From Curtobacterium sp. VKM Ac-1376 (GTDB lineage: Bacteria; Actinomycetota; Actinomycetes; Actinomycetales; Microbacteriaceae), in NCBI RefSeq assembly GCF_015351025.1, contig NZ_JADKRV010000006.1, positions 1 through 64,000 on the forward strand: a stretch of DNA of 64,000 bases. The letters are read 5' to 3'. The notes under the pieces were generated by a model. That model was not told the DNA's origin. It saw nothing but the letters and a program-made list of their open reading frames with translations, and searched no databases. Position 1 is the first letter of the stretch, and each line of letters opens with the position of its first letter. Both the position numbers and the translations under genes were made by a program. Shown piece by piece: positions 34,012 to 42,368 of the stretch.

Positions 34012-36591
34012 TCAGGCGTCGGCGGCCTGGACCCGGAGTGCGCGCTCCGTGCCTGCGAGGCTCTCGGACACGATGCGGCGCAGGGCCGGCGTCTCCGGGT
34101 GCTCCTCGAGCCATGCAGCCGCAGCGTCACGGAGCTCGGTCGACGCGAGCGGTGCCGGGTAGAGGCCCGTGACGATGGTGTCGGCGATGTGGTAGCTGCG
34201 CTCGGCCCAGATGCGCGTGAGCACCTCGAAGTACCTCGGCACGAGGCCCTCGAGCACCACCGGGCTGTTCACGTGCTGGAACCCGACCGTGGTCTGGCGC
34301 ACGATCGCGTTCGGCAGCTCGGACGAGTCGACGAGCGACGAGAACGCCGCCAGCTTGCCCTCGGCCGTGGGGATCGTCGCCCGGGCGCGGGCCGCTGCCT
34401 GCTCACCCGACGCCGTCTTGTCGGCGGCGAGCTCGGTGTCGATCTCGGCGTTGCCCGCAGCGCCCGCGAGCACGAGGCCCTCGAGCAGCTCCCAGCGCAG
34501 GTCGGTGTCGATCTCGAGGCCCTGCAGCGTGACCGATCCGTCGCGGAGGCCCTGCAGGGTCGCGACGTGCTCGGGCGTTGACGGGATCTGCGCGAAGAAC
34601 TTCACGAACTGGAACTGCGCGTCCGAACCGGCCTCGGCCGAGGCGGCGAGCTGCCAGAGCGTGTCACCGACCGCGCGGACCGTGGTGTCGACAGTGCTCG
34701 GTGCCACGTAGTTGCGTGCGGTGAGCAGCAGCTGCGACAGCGTCGTGCGGATCGTCGTCGACTCGGTCTCGGTCGCGATGTTGCTGAGCACCAGGCGGAC
34801 GTAGTCGCTCGCGGGGGATTCGGCGTCGCGCGTGGCGTCCCAGACGGAACCCCAGACGATCGAGCGGGCGAGCGGGTTCGCGATCGACGCGAGGTGCTCG
34901 ATCGCGGTGCGCCGGGAGTGCTCGTCGAGACGGATCTTGGCGTAGGCCAGGTCGTCGTCGTTCAGGAGCACGAGGTCGCCGCGCTGCACGCCGACGAGCT
35001 CGGGGACCTCGGTGCGGGCGCCGTCGACGTCGATCTCGACACGGTGCACACGCTCGAGCTTGCCCCCGGCGGAGGCCGTGTCCGCGCCGAACGGGGCGGA
35101 CTCGTCGGTGCGGAAGGCGTAGACGCCGATCGCCAGACGGTGCGGGCGCAGCGTCGGGTAGTCGGCCGCGGCCTCCTGCAGGACGGTGAACGACGTGATG
35201 ACGCCGGACTCGTCGGTCTCGATCTCGGGGCGCAGCGTGTTGACCCCGGCGGTCTCGAGCCAGAGCTTCGACCACTCGGTCAGCTCGCGGCCGCTCGTCG
35301 CCTCGAGCTCGACGAGCAGGTCGCTGAGCTCGGTGTTGGAGTGGTGGTGCTTCTTGAAGTACGCGGACACCCCGGCGAAGAACGCGTCGATGCCGACCCA
35401 GGCGACGAGCTGCTTGAGGACCGAGCCGCCCTTCGCGTAGGTGATGCCGTCGAAGTTGACCTGGACGTCCTCGAGGTCGTTGATCGTCGCGACGATCGGG
35501 TGCGTCGAGGGGAGCTGGTCCTGGCGGTAGGCCCACGACTTCTCCATCGCCTGGAACGTCGTCCATGCCTCGGTCCACTCGGTGGCCTCGGCCGTGGCGA
35601 TCGTGGACGCCCACTCGGCGAAGGACTCGTTGAGCCAGAGGTCGTTCCACCACTTCATGGTGACCAGATCGCCGAACCACATGTGCGCGAGCTCGTGCAG
35701 GATCGTGACGACCCGGCGCTCCTTGATGGCGTCGGTCACCTTCGACCGGAACACGTAGGTCTCGGTGAACGTGACGGCGCCCGCGTTCTCCATCGCGCCG
35801 GCGTTGAACTCCGGCACAAAGAGCTGGTCGTACTTCTCGAAGGGGTAGGCGACGTCGAACTTCTCCTCGAAGTACGCGAAGCCCTTCTTCGTGATGTCGA
35901 ACACGTACTCGGGGTCGAGGTACGAGGCGAGCGACCTGCGCGCGAAGACGCCGAGCGGGATCGTCCGGCCGTCGCGGCTGGTGAGCTCGTCGCGCACGAC
36001 CTCGTACGGTCCGGCGACGAGTGCCGTGATGTAGCTCGAGATGCGCGCCGTGGGCGGGAACGCCCAGGTGGCGACATCGCCGTCGACGTGAGGCTCGGGC
36101 GTCGGGGAGTTCGACACGACCTGCCAGCGCGCCGGCGCCGTGACGGTGAAGGAGAACTCGGCCTTGAGGTCGGGCTGCTCGAACACCGCGAACATGCGGC
36201 GCGAGTCCGGGACCTCGAACTGGGAGTACAGGTACACCTCTTCGTCCACCGGGTCGACGAAGCGGTGCAGGCCCTCGCCGGTGTTCGTGTACAGCGCGTC
36301 GCTGACGACCACGAGGTCGTTCTGCTCCTGCAGGTCGTCGAGCTGGATGCGGACGCCGTCGTTCACCGCGGCGACGTCGAGCGCCGTGCCGTTCAACGTG
36401 ATCGACTGCACGGTCTTCGTGATGGCGTCGATGAAGGTCGACGCCCCGGCGGTCGCCGTGAAGCGCACGCGCGTGGTGCTGCCGAAGGTCTCCGCGCCGC
36501 GGGTCAGGTCGAGCTCGACGTCGTACGTCTGCACGGCGACGACGGCCGCGCGCTCCTGGGCTTCGATTCGGGTGAGGTTCTCTCCGGGCAC
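34012..36591 (-). CDS. pepN: Aminopeptidase N (M1 zinc peptidase)
   Basis: An 859-aa cytoplasmic M1 metallopeptidase removing N-terminal residues from peptides. The exopeptidase recognition motif GAMENAGAVTF and zinc motif HELAHMWFGDLVTMKWWNDLWLNESF (HEXXH-18-E) are both present, followed by the actinobacterial PepN ERAP1-like C-terminal helical domain. I start at the GTG of 36591 (VPGENLTRIEAQER), because TGGAG lies about 7 nt upstream and homologues begin here; ATG 36603 would add four residues. It is divergent from the DsbA-like gene and followed by a terminator. Confidence 0.95.
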   Translation of the reverse strand: MPGENLTRIEAQERAAVVAVQTYDVELDLTRGAETFGSTTRVRFTATAGASTFIDAITKTVQSITLNGTALDVAAVNDGVRIQLDDLQEQNDLVVVSDALYTNTGEGLHRFVDPVDEEVYLYSQFEVPDSRRMFAVFEQPDLKAEFSFTVTAPARWQVVSNSPTPEPHVDGDVATWAFPPTARISSYITALVAGPYEVVRDELTSRDGRTIPLGVFARRSLASYLDPEYVFDITKKGFAYFEEKFDVAYPFEKYDQLFVPEFNAGAMENAGAVTFTETYVFRSKVTDAIKERRVVTILHELAHMWFGDLVTMKWWNDLWLNESFAEWASTIATAEATEWTEAWTTFQAMEKSWAYRQDQLPSTHPIVATINDLEDVQVNFDGITYAKGGSVLKQLVAWVGIDAFFAGVSAYFKKHHHSNTELSDLLVELEATSGRELTEWSKLWLETAGVNTLRPEIETDESGVITSFTVLQEAAADYPTLRPHRLAIGVYAFRTDESAPFGADTASAGGKLERVHRVEIDVDGARTEVPELVGVQRGDLVLLNDDDLAYAKIRLDEHSRRTAIEHLASIANPLARSIVWGSVWDATRDAESPASDYVRLVLSNIATETESTTIRTTLSQLLLTARNYVAPSTVDTTVRAVGDTLWQLAASAEAGSDAQFQFVKFFAQIPSTPEHVATLQGLRDGSVTLQGLEIDTDLRWELLEGLVLAGAAGNAEIDTELAADKTASGEQAAARARATIPTAEGKLAAFSSLVDSSELPNAIVRQTTVGFQHVNSPVVLEGLVPRYFEVLTRIWAERSYHIADTIVTGLYPAPLASTELRDAAAAWLEEHPETPALRRIVSESLAGTERALRVQAADA

Positions 36592-36711
36592 GCAACGCTC
36601 CATCTTCGCTGGGGACGCGGACGATCGGTGTCCGCGTACGGGGCCCCGGACGGCGTCGTGCGCCGGCGGGACGATGGGTTCCAGCCTAGCGACGCCGCGT
36701 ACGCTCGGATC

Positions 36712-37365
36712 GTGACCGAGACGACTGTGGACAACCCGACCGACCCCACCAGCGGACGCACCGCCGTGGAGTTCTGGTTCGACCCGAACTGCCCCTGGGC
36801 CTGGATGACGAGCCGCTGGGTGGGCGAGGTCGCCGAGCACCGCGACCTCGACGTGACCTGGAAGGTGATGAGCCTGTTCGTCCTCAACGAGGACCAGGAC
36901 GTGCCGGACAGCTACAAGGAGCGCCTGCACGCGGGCCAGGTCTACCCGCGCATCGTCACGGCCGCGAAGCTCCGGCTCGGGCAGGACATCGTGAAGCCGC
37001 TGTACGACGCTCTCGGTGAGCACATCCACCACCGCCAGGAGAAGGACCCCGGGCAGGTCGTCCCCGCCGTGCTCGCCGAGCTCGGCCTCGACGCCGACCT
37101 GCTCGAGTACGCCTGGACCGACGAGGTCGACGCCGCGGTGCGCGCGAGCCACCAGGACGGCATCGACCGCGTCGGACAGGACGTCGGCACGCCCGTCATC
37201 GCCGTCGCGGGCACCGCGTTCTTCGGTCCGGTCATCTCCCCGGCGCCCAAGGGCCAGGAAGCGCTCGACCTGTGGGACGGCGTCGTCGCCGTCGCGAAGT
37301 ACCCCGGCTTCTTCGAGCTCAAGCGCTCGCGCACGGTCGGCCCGATCTTCGACACCACCGACTGA
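36712..37365 (+). CDS. DsbA-fold mycothiol-dependent reductase-like protein
   Basis: A 217-aa thioredoxin-like protein of the DsbA/Rv2466c type (mycothiol-linked nitroreductase in mycobacteria). VEFWFDPNCPWAWMTSRW has a CPWA motif, so the resolving cysteine found in Rv2466c (CPWC) is missing; a monothiol mechanism using mycothiol as resolving thiol is possible. The helical insertion (YKERLHAGQVYPRIVTAAK) and GTPVIAVAGTAFFGPVISPAPKG with the cis-Pro loop agree with the family. TACGCT at 36700-36705 is 6 nt before the GTG start. Single-gene unit. Confidence 0.86.
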   Translation: MTETTVDNPTDPTSGRTAVEFWFDPNCPWAWMTSRWVGEVAEHRDLDVTWKVMSLFVLNEDQDVPDSYKERLHAGQVYPRIVTAAKLRLGQDIVKPLYDALGEHIHHRQEKDPGQVVPAVLAELGLDADLLEYAWTDEVDAAVRASHQDGIDRVGQDVGTPVIAVAGTAFFGPVISPAPKGQEALDLWDGVVAVAKYPGFFELKRSRTVGPIFDTTD

Positions 37366-37371
37366 GGCTCC

Positions 37372-37433
37372 GAAACCAGGTTCCGGACACAACACCGCGG
37401 TATCGCGTGGTTCAGTGTCCGGAACCTGGTTCC
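37372..37433. repeat. Nested hairpin, GTCCGGAACCT family, copy 1
   Basis: Outer arms ACCAGGTTCCGGACAC and GTGTCCGGAACCTGGT are perfectly complementary; the interior again pairs weakly. It sits 6 bp after the DsbA-like stop and could be a terminator. Confidence 0.75.
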
Positions 37434-37447
37434 GTTCGCCGACGGGC

Positions 37448-37488
37448 GGACGGGAGGCGCGGCTCGCGCCCGCCCCGCCCGTCGCGTC
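37448..37488. repeat. GGACGGGAGGCGCGGCTCG repeat
   Basis: GGACGGGAGGCGCGGCTCG followed by a Pro/Ala-type GC-rich tail, ending at the gnat stop. A 36-bp segment (37453-37488) matches 32 of 36 bases inside the GH5-like gene (52846-52881). Confidence 0.7.
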
Positions 37489-38005
37489 AGACGAGTGGCA
37501 GGCGCATGAGCGTCAGGTCCAGCCAGCGGTCGAACTTGCGTCCGACCTCGGGCACGACCGCGACCGTGGTGAACCCGAGCCGCTCGTGCAGGGCGATCGA
37601 CCCCGTGTTGGTGCTGCAGATGCCCGCGATCATCACGTGCCGGCCCTCGTCGGTGGCCCGTGCGACCAGGGCCTGCATCAGTGTCGTGGCGACACCCCGG
37701 CCGCGGTACGCCTCCACGACGTAGACGCTGTGCTCCACGGTCCGCTGGTACCCCTCGGGCGCCCGCCACTGCGAGTACGTCGCGTAGCCGGCCACGGCTC
37801 CGTCGACCTCGGCCACGAGCACCGGGTACCCGCCGTCCCGCCGCTCGGCGAGCCATCCGTCGAAGTACGAGCGCGGGTGCGGTTCGTCCTGCCAGATGGC
37901 GGTGGAATGCAGCACGGCGTCGACGTGCAGGGCGTGCACGACGTCGAGGTCGGTCGGCGTGCAGTCGCGGATCACGGCCCCGTTCGTCGCATATGCTGTC
38001 GTCAT
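37487..38005 (-). CDS. GNAT-family N-acetyltransferase (phosphinothricin-acetyltransferase-like)
   Basis: A 172-aa acyl-CoA-dependent acetyltransferase. IRDCTPTDLDVVHALHVDAVLHSTAIWQDEPH is the N-terminal substrate lobe; VYVVEAYRGRGVATTLMQALV is the acetyl-CoA pyrophosphate loop (R-G-x-G-x-A); NTGSIALHERLGFTTVAVVPEVGRKFDRWLDLTLM is the C-terminal motif of the PAT/Bar-like branch. The actual amine substrate is not known. Its ATG overlaps by two bases the ATG of the divergent xre gene, and TACGAT at 38013-38018 is 7 nt away inside that gene, so the two promoters interpenetrate. Confidence 0.88.
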   Translation of the reverse strand: MTTAYATNGAVIRDCTPTDLDVVHALHVDAVLHSTAIWQDEPHPRSYFDGWLAERRDGGYPVLVAEVDGAVAGYATYSQWRAPEGYQRTVEHSVYVVEAYRGRGVATTLMQALVARATDEGRHVMIAGICSTNTGSIALHERLGFTTVAVVPEVGRKFDRWLDLTLMRLPLV

Positions 38006-38018
38006 GTCTCACATCGTA
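37992..38018. promoter_or_regulatory. Face-to-face -10 elements of gnat and xre
   Basis: Plus strand TATGCT (37992-37997) is 6 nt from the xre ATG; minus strand TACGAT (38013-38018) is 7 nt from the gnat ATG. The start codons share two bases (CATG), and each -10 lies in the other gene's coding sequence, so RNA polymerase cannot occupy both at once. Confidence 0.6.
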
Positions 38019-38648
38019 GACGACCCCGCCGCCGATGATGCAACCGTCGCCGAGGACCCCGCCGTGGCGGACGAGCAGCGCGCCCTCGGGGACCGGCTCC
38101 AGCGCCTCCGCACCGAGCGGAAGTGGAGCCTGACCGAGCTCGCCGAGGAGTCCGGCGTCTCCCGCGCGATGATCAACCGGGTCGAGCGGGGGGTCTCCAG
38201 CCCGACCGCGACGATCCTCGGCCGGCTGTCCGGCGCCTTCGGCCTGACGATCTCGCAGCTCCTCGACGACGCCCTCGAGCACGAGGTGCCCAGGGTGACG
38301 GACCCCGACGAGGCGCGCGGGGTCCAACGCGGCGCGTCCGCCGATTCCTGGACCGATCCCGACACGGGGTACCGCCGCCGTCCGGTCTCGAGCGCGGCGT
38401 TCCCCGCTGACGTCACCGAGGTGCGCCTCCCGGCCGGCCGCGAAGTGGCCTACCCCGCGTCCGCCTCCGCGTTCCTGCGGCACTGCATCTGGGTCGTCGA
38501 CGGCACGCTCGAGATCGTCGTCGGCGGCGAGCCGACGCGGCTGGCGGCAGGTGACCGGATCGAGCTCGGCGAGCCCGCTGACGTCGTCTACCGGAACCCG
38601 GGAGAGGAGCCCGTCCGGTACCTCGTCGTGGTGGTCCGGGCCACGTAG
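38004..38648 (+). CDS. XRE-family regulator with cupin domain
   Basis: A 214-aa regulator: an acidic N-terminus, an HTH_3 domain at about 26-82 (LGDRLQRLRTERKWSLTELAEESGVSRAMINRVERGVSSPTATIL, the XRE signature), and a C-terminal cupin (EVRLPAGREVAYPASASAF, WVVDGTLEIVVGGEPTRLAAGDRI) that probably senses a small molecule. Such regulators often control an adjacent acetyltransferase or amine/polyamine gene; here gnat is divergent and shares its start region, so direct control of that gene is likely. The message is probably leaderless from TATGCT. Confidence 0.9.
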   Translation: MSHIVDDPAADDATVAEDPAVADEQRALGDRLQRLRTERKWSLTELAEESGVSRAMINRVERGVSSPTATILGRLSGAFGLTISQLLDDALEHEVPRVTDPDEARGVQRGASADSWTDPDTGYRRRPVSSAAFPADVTEVRLPAGREVAYPASASAFLRHCIWVVDGTLEIVVGGEPTRLAAGDRIELGEPADVVYRNPGEEPVRYLVVVVRAT

Positions 38649-38670
38649 TCGCAGGAATATGATCGGTTCC

Positions 38671-39159
38671 ATGCGCATCCACCTCGGAACGGACCACGCC
38701 GGCCTCGAGTTCAACAAGACCCTTGCGGCCCACCTGACGGAAGCCGGGCACGAGGTCGTGGACCACGGTCCGACCGAGTACGACGCGCTCGACGACTACC
38801 CCTCGTTCTGCATCAACGCCGCGCACGCCGTGGTGCAGGACCAGCGCGCCGGCATCCAGGCGCTCGGCGTCGTCTTCGGCGGTTCGGGCAACGGCGAGCA
38901 GATCGCCGCGAACAAGGTCGAGGGGATCCGCGCGGCACTCGTCTGGAACGAGTCGACGGCCCTCCTCGCCCGGCAGCACAACGACGCGAACGTGATCTCG
39001 ATCGGCGCGCGTCAGCACACCGAGGCCGAGGCGATCCGCTTCGTCGACCTGTTCATAGCCGAGCCGTTCTCGGGCGAGGAGCGCCACGCCCGTCGCATCG
39101 CACAGCTCGCCGAGTACGAGACCACCGGGCACATCGCGGGCCGGCAGATCGACGCGTAA
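38671..39159 (+). CDS. rpiB: Ribose-5-phosphate isomerase B
   Basis: A 162-aa RpiB/LacAB-family isomerase interconverting ribose-5-P and ribulose-5-P in the pentose phosphate pathway. MRIHLGTDHAGLEFNKTLAAHL has the ligand-binding HA-G motif; GVVFGGSGNGEQIAANKVEGIRAALVWNE is the canonical P-loop with Gly-Ser-Gly-Asn-Gly; ANVISIGARQH is conserved. The catalytic Cys position reads Ser/Gly here, as in other actinobacterial RpiB. TATGAT at 38658-38663 is 7 nt before the chosen ATG; an in-frame ATG at 38659 overlaps this hexamer and is less likely. Confidence 0.93.
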   Translation: MRIHLGTDHAGLEFNKTLAAHLTEAGHEVVDHGPTEYDALDDYPSFCINAAHAVVQDQRAGIQALGVVFGGSGNGEQIAANKVEGIRAALVWNESTALLARQHNDANVISIGARQHTEAEAIRFVDLFIAEPFSGEERHARRIAQLAEYETTGHIAGRQIDA

Positions 39160-39195
39160 CACTGCGCGTCAGGGGGACCGGGTAGAACAGTAGTC

Positions 39196-40224
39196 ATGCC
39201 CGAGGGTCACTCCGTCCACCGCATCGCCCGTCAGTTCGCCCTGCACTTCGTCGGCCGGGTGTGCGAGGTCTCGAGTCCGCAGGGCCGGTTCGCCGCCGGT
39301 GCCGCGCAGCTCGACGGCACGCGCATGATCGCGGCGCGGGCCGTCGGCAAGCAGATGTTCCTGGAGTTCGAGGGCGATCTGTTCCTCCGCGTCCACCTCG
39401 GTCTGTACGGCGCGTGGGACTTCGCGGGGGACATCTCCACCGATGCCACGATGCGCAGCGCGAACGGCCGGATGGGCCAGACGAACCAGCACGGCACCGT
39501 GTCGGATGACCCGAGCGGCGACGAGCAGGACGCCGACCCCGACGGTGATCACGTGCCGGACGCCGACGGCGAGGACTCGTTGACCTCCATCGGGGCGCCG
39601 CGCCGTGCCCGCTACCGGATGGCCGAGCAGGAGAAGCTCGAGGACCCGATCGAGGCGTTCCCGCCGGACCCGGTCGGCGCGGTGCGCGTGCGCCTGCTCA
39701 CCGAGGACGCCGTCGCCGACCTGCGCGGCCCGACCGCCTGCGTCGTCGAGGACCCGGCCGGCGTGCAGAGGGCGCTCGACAAGCTCGGCCCCGACCCGAT
39801 GAACGACGACGGCCCCGACGCCGAGCGGGTGTTCGTCGAGAACGTCCGGAAGCGGAACGTCGCGATCGGCCAGCTGCTCATGGACCAGTCCGTCGTCTCC
39901 GGCATCGGCAACGTGTACCGCGCCGAACTGCTGTTCCGGCAGCGCATCGACCCGTACAAGACCGGCAAGAAGATCACCGTCAAGCAGGCCAGAGCGCTCT
40001 GGGCGGACTGGTCGAAGCTGCTCCACGACGGCGTCCGCATCGGCCAGATGATGACCATGGACGACCTGTCGCCGGACGATTACAAGGCGGCCCTGGCGTC
40101 CCGCGCCGACCGGCACTGGGTCTACCACCGCGCGGGGGAGCCCTGCCGGGTCTGCGGCACCGAGATCCGGATGGCCGAGATGGCCGGCCGCAAGCTCTAC
40201 TGGTGCCCGAAGGACCAGAAGTAG
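39196..40224 (+). CDS. Fpg/Nei-family DNA glycosylase (endonuclease VIII-like)
   Basis: A 342-aa base-excision repair glycosylase/AP lyase. MPEGHSVHRIARQF gives catalytic Pro2 and Glu3, with the Nei-type third residue; QLLMDQSVVSGIGNVYRAELLF is the helix-two-turn-helix; CRVCGTEIRMAEMAGRKLYWCPKDQK is a C-terminal zinc-finger-like segment with CxxC and a later Cys. An acidic insertion of about 45 residues (residues ~95-140, GTVSDDPSGDEQDADPDGDH) is unusual within the N-terminal beta domain. TAGAAC at 39183-39188 is 7 nt before the ATG. It ends exactly where the convergent amidohydrolase ends. Confidence 0.92.
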   Translation: MPEGHSVHRIARQFALHFVGRVCEVSSPQGRFAAGAAQLDGTRMIAARAVGKQMFLEFEGDLFLRVHLGLYGAWDFAGDISTDATMRSANGRMGQTNQHGTVSDDPSGDEQDADPDGDHVPDADGEDSLTSIGAPRRARYRMAEQEKLEDPIEAFPPDPVGAVRVRLLTEDAVADLRGPTACVVEDPAGVQRALDKLGPDPMNDDGPDAERVFVENVRKRNVAIGQLLMDQSVVSGIGNVYRAELLFRQRIDPYKTGKKITVKQARALWADWSKLLHDGVRIGQMMTMDDLSPDDYKAALASRADRHWVYHRAGEPCRVCGTEIRMAEMAGRKLYWCPKDQK

Positions 40225-41694
40225 CTACCGCTCCAGGTAGGTGAACCGTCCGGCCACCGCGGTCCCGAGCACGCGCATGTCGCGCAGATCGGACGACGAC
40301 GCGGCGAGCGGGTCGGACTCGACGAGCACCAGGTCGGCCACGTCGCCGACGGACACCGAGACCCGGCCGTCCGTCGAGCCCTGCCACGCGACGAGTGCCG
40401 AGAGCCGCTCGGCCGGATGCCAGGGGTCCCGCCCGTCGCGGTTCCGCCCGACGGCGGCCGCCATCGAGATCCACGGGTCGAGCGGCGCGACGGGGGCGTC
40501 GGACCCGAGCAGCACGCGGGCTCCGGCGCGGGCGAGCGACGCGAACGCGAAGGCTCGGTCGGTGTGTCCGGCCCAGTGCCGCTCGGCGATGTCGCGGTCG
40601 TCCATCGCGTGCTCGGGCTGCACCGACGCGGCGACCCCGAGCCGGGCGAACCGGTCCACGTCGGTGTCGACGAGGAGCTGCGCGTGCTCGATCGTGCCGC
40701 GCGCCCCGACGGTCTCGAACACGTCGAGCGCCAGGGTGTTCGCGCGGTCACCGATCGCGTGGATCGCGGGGACGAGCCCGGCGTCGACCGCCCGGCGCGT
40801 GATCGCGACGAGGTCCTCGAACGGCCAGGCGAGCACCCCCGAGCCGTCGGTCATCGCGGCGGTCCGCGTGCCGAGCGAGCCGTCGGTCACGACCTTGAAC
40901 GGCCCCATCGTGAGCAGGCCACGGGTGCCGTCGACGACGTCTCCGGTGCGGAGGCCGCGCGCGATGGCGTCGTCGAGCTCGTCGGGGTAGACCCCGGACG
41001 ACACCCGGATCGCGTCGCCACCGGCGCGGATCCGCCGGCGCCAGCGGTCGAGCCCGAAGCGCATCTCGAGGTCGATCACGCCCGTCACCCCGCGGGCCGC
41101 CGCGGCCTCGGCAGCGTCCGCCACGTAGGCGTCGAGCAGGTCGTCCGGCACCTGCGACAGCGCACCGGTCACGTCGAACGCGTCCTGCTCGCGCAGGACC
41201 CCGTCCTCGCACGCCTCGAGCGGGCGGCCGACAGCAGCGGAGAAGTGCGCGAGCGCGAGGGCGTTGCACCAGACCGCGTGCAGGTCCGCGCTGATCACGA
41301 CGACTGGGAGGCCCGGTGCGGCACGGTCGAGCAGCTCGCGTCGCGCGGGGCGCGGCCACAGACCGTCGCGGTAGCCGTGCGCGACGAGGACGCGGTCCGT
41401 GACGCCGGCGCGCGCGACGTCGGCGAGCAGGTCGGCGGTCGCCTCGGCGGAGTCGCAGCCGGTGACGTCGACACGACGACGGACGAGCGCCCACTGGTCG
41501 AAGTGCGTGTGGTGGTCACGGAGTCCCGGACCGAGCCAGGCGCCGGCCGCGTCGACGACGTCGGTGTCGACGCTCGTGGGGTCGAGCGTGCCGGTGGGCG
41601 CGATCTCGGTGACCCGGTCGTCGATGACGCGGACGTCGGCAGGGGCCCCGGAGGTGCCCACCCTGCGGACGGTGCGGAGCAGGATCTCGCTCAT
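40225..41694 (-). CDS. YtcJ-like metal-dependent amidohydrolase
   Basis: A 489-aa amidohydrolase-3 family member. GPGLRDHHTHFDQWAL is the metal-binding HxH strand; VPAIHAIGDRANTLALDVFE, ARGTIEHAQLL and LLGSDAPVAPLDPW contain the later His and Asp ligands. The cytoplasmic enzyme probably hydrolyses an amide or cyclic substrate, unidentified. The stop codon abuts that of nei with no gap. Its ATG overlaps the paiB stop (ATGA), so it is expressed with the FMN-binding protein; a functional link between the two is not obvious. Confidence 0.88.
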   Translation of the reverse strand: MSEILLRTVRRVGTSGAPADVRVIDDRVTEIAPTGTLDPTSVDTDVVDAAGAWLGPGLRDHHTHFDQWALVRRRVDVTGCDSAEATADLLADVARAGVTDRVLVAHGYRDGLWPRPARRELLDRAAPGLPVVVISADLHAVWCNALALAHFSAAVGRPLEACEDGVLREQDAFDVTGALSQVPDDLLDAYVADAAEAAAARGVTGVIDLEMRFGLDRWRRRIRAGGDAIRVSSGVYPDELDDAIARGLRTGDVVDGTRGLLTMGPFKVVTDGSLGTRTAAMTDGSGVLAWPFEDLVAITRRAVDAGLVPAIHAIGDRANTLALDVFETVGARGTIEHAQLLVDTDVDRFARLGVAASVQPEHAMDDRDIAERHWAGHTDRAFAFASLARAGARVLLGSDAPVAPLDPWISMAAAVGRNRDGRDPWHPAERLSALVAWQGSTDGRVSVSVGDVADLVLVESDPLAASSSDLRDMRVLGTAVAGRFTYLER

Positions 41695-42335
41695 CGAGCC
41701 TCCTGGTCGTCAGCGCGCGCTCGTTCCATCTCGTCGGCGAGCGCCGGCGACGCGTAGGGGCCGTCGCCCCGCAGCCCGGCGACGATGCGGTCGATCACCT
41801 CGGGGGCCTTGTTCTGCGAGAGCTTGGCGCGGGCGTCGAACCGGGTGACCCGGATGCGGATCCCGACGGTGCCCTTGGCCATCCGGCGCGCGGTCTCCTC
41901 GTCGACCTGCAACGAAACGGGTGAGGGCATGACGCGCTCGAAGTGGTCGACGAGTTCGCCGAGCACCCGGAAGTTCTCGTCGTCGGACAGGATCTCGGGG
42001 GTACCCCACACGTGGGCGGTGACGTGGTTCCAGGTGGGGACGAACTGCTCCGGCGGGTACCAGGCGGGGGAGACGTAGCCGTGCGGCCCCTGGAACACGA
42101 CGAGGACCTCGTGCTGCCCGAGTTCGTGCGCGACCTCGTCGGGGCGGCCGACGTGGGACACCAGGATCAGGGCGTCCGGGTCGTCGTCGGGGCCGGGGGG
42201 CTCGAGCAGCACCGGGTAGTGCGAGGCGACCAGTCCGGCCGTGGTGTGCGACACGATCGTCGCCCACGGGTTCCCGGTGATGAGGCGCCGGACCTCTTCG
42301 ACGTCGGTCATCAGGAAGTGCGGTGTGTGGCGCAT
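41691..42335 (-). CDS. PaiB-type FMN-binding negative regulator-like protein
   Basis: A 214-aa split-barrel flavin protein. MRHTPHFLMTDVEEVRRLI, GLVASHYPVLLEPPG, LVSHVGRPD, PHGYVSPAWYPPEQFVPTWNHVTAHVWG and VDHFERVMPSPVSL are the full PaiB signature. In Bacillus PaiB is described as a negative regulator of sporulation and protease genes, but the fold is FMN-binding and most members are unstudied; an oxidoreductase role is possible. Start at 42335; an upstream ATG (42353) exists but lies in the region facing the serine-hydrolase promoter. Confidence 0.88.
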   Translation of the reverse strand: MRHTPHFLMTDVEEVRRLITGNPWATIVSHTTAGLVASHYPVLLEPPGPDDDPDALILVSHVGRPDEVAHELGQHEVLVVFQGPHGYVSPAWYPPEQFVPTWNHVTAHVWGTPEILSDDENFRVLGELVDHFERVMPSPVSLQVDEETARRMAKGTVGIRIRVTRFDARAKLSQNKAPEVIDRIVAGLRGDGPYASPALADEMERARADDQEAR

Positions 42336-42368
42336 GGTCCGAGCGTGGCACATGGAAGGCTCGGGCAC

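Noticed and set aside
37487..38005. Naming the GNAT gene as phosphinothricin resistance (pat/bar)
   Set aside because: The fold branch is similar, but many members acetylate other amines; sequence alone does not justify the substrate.
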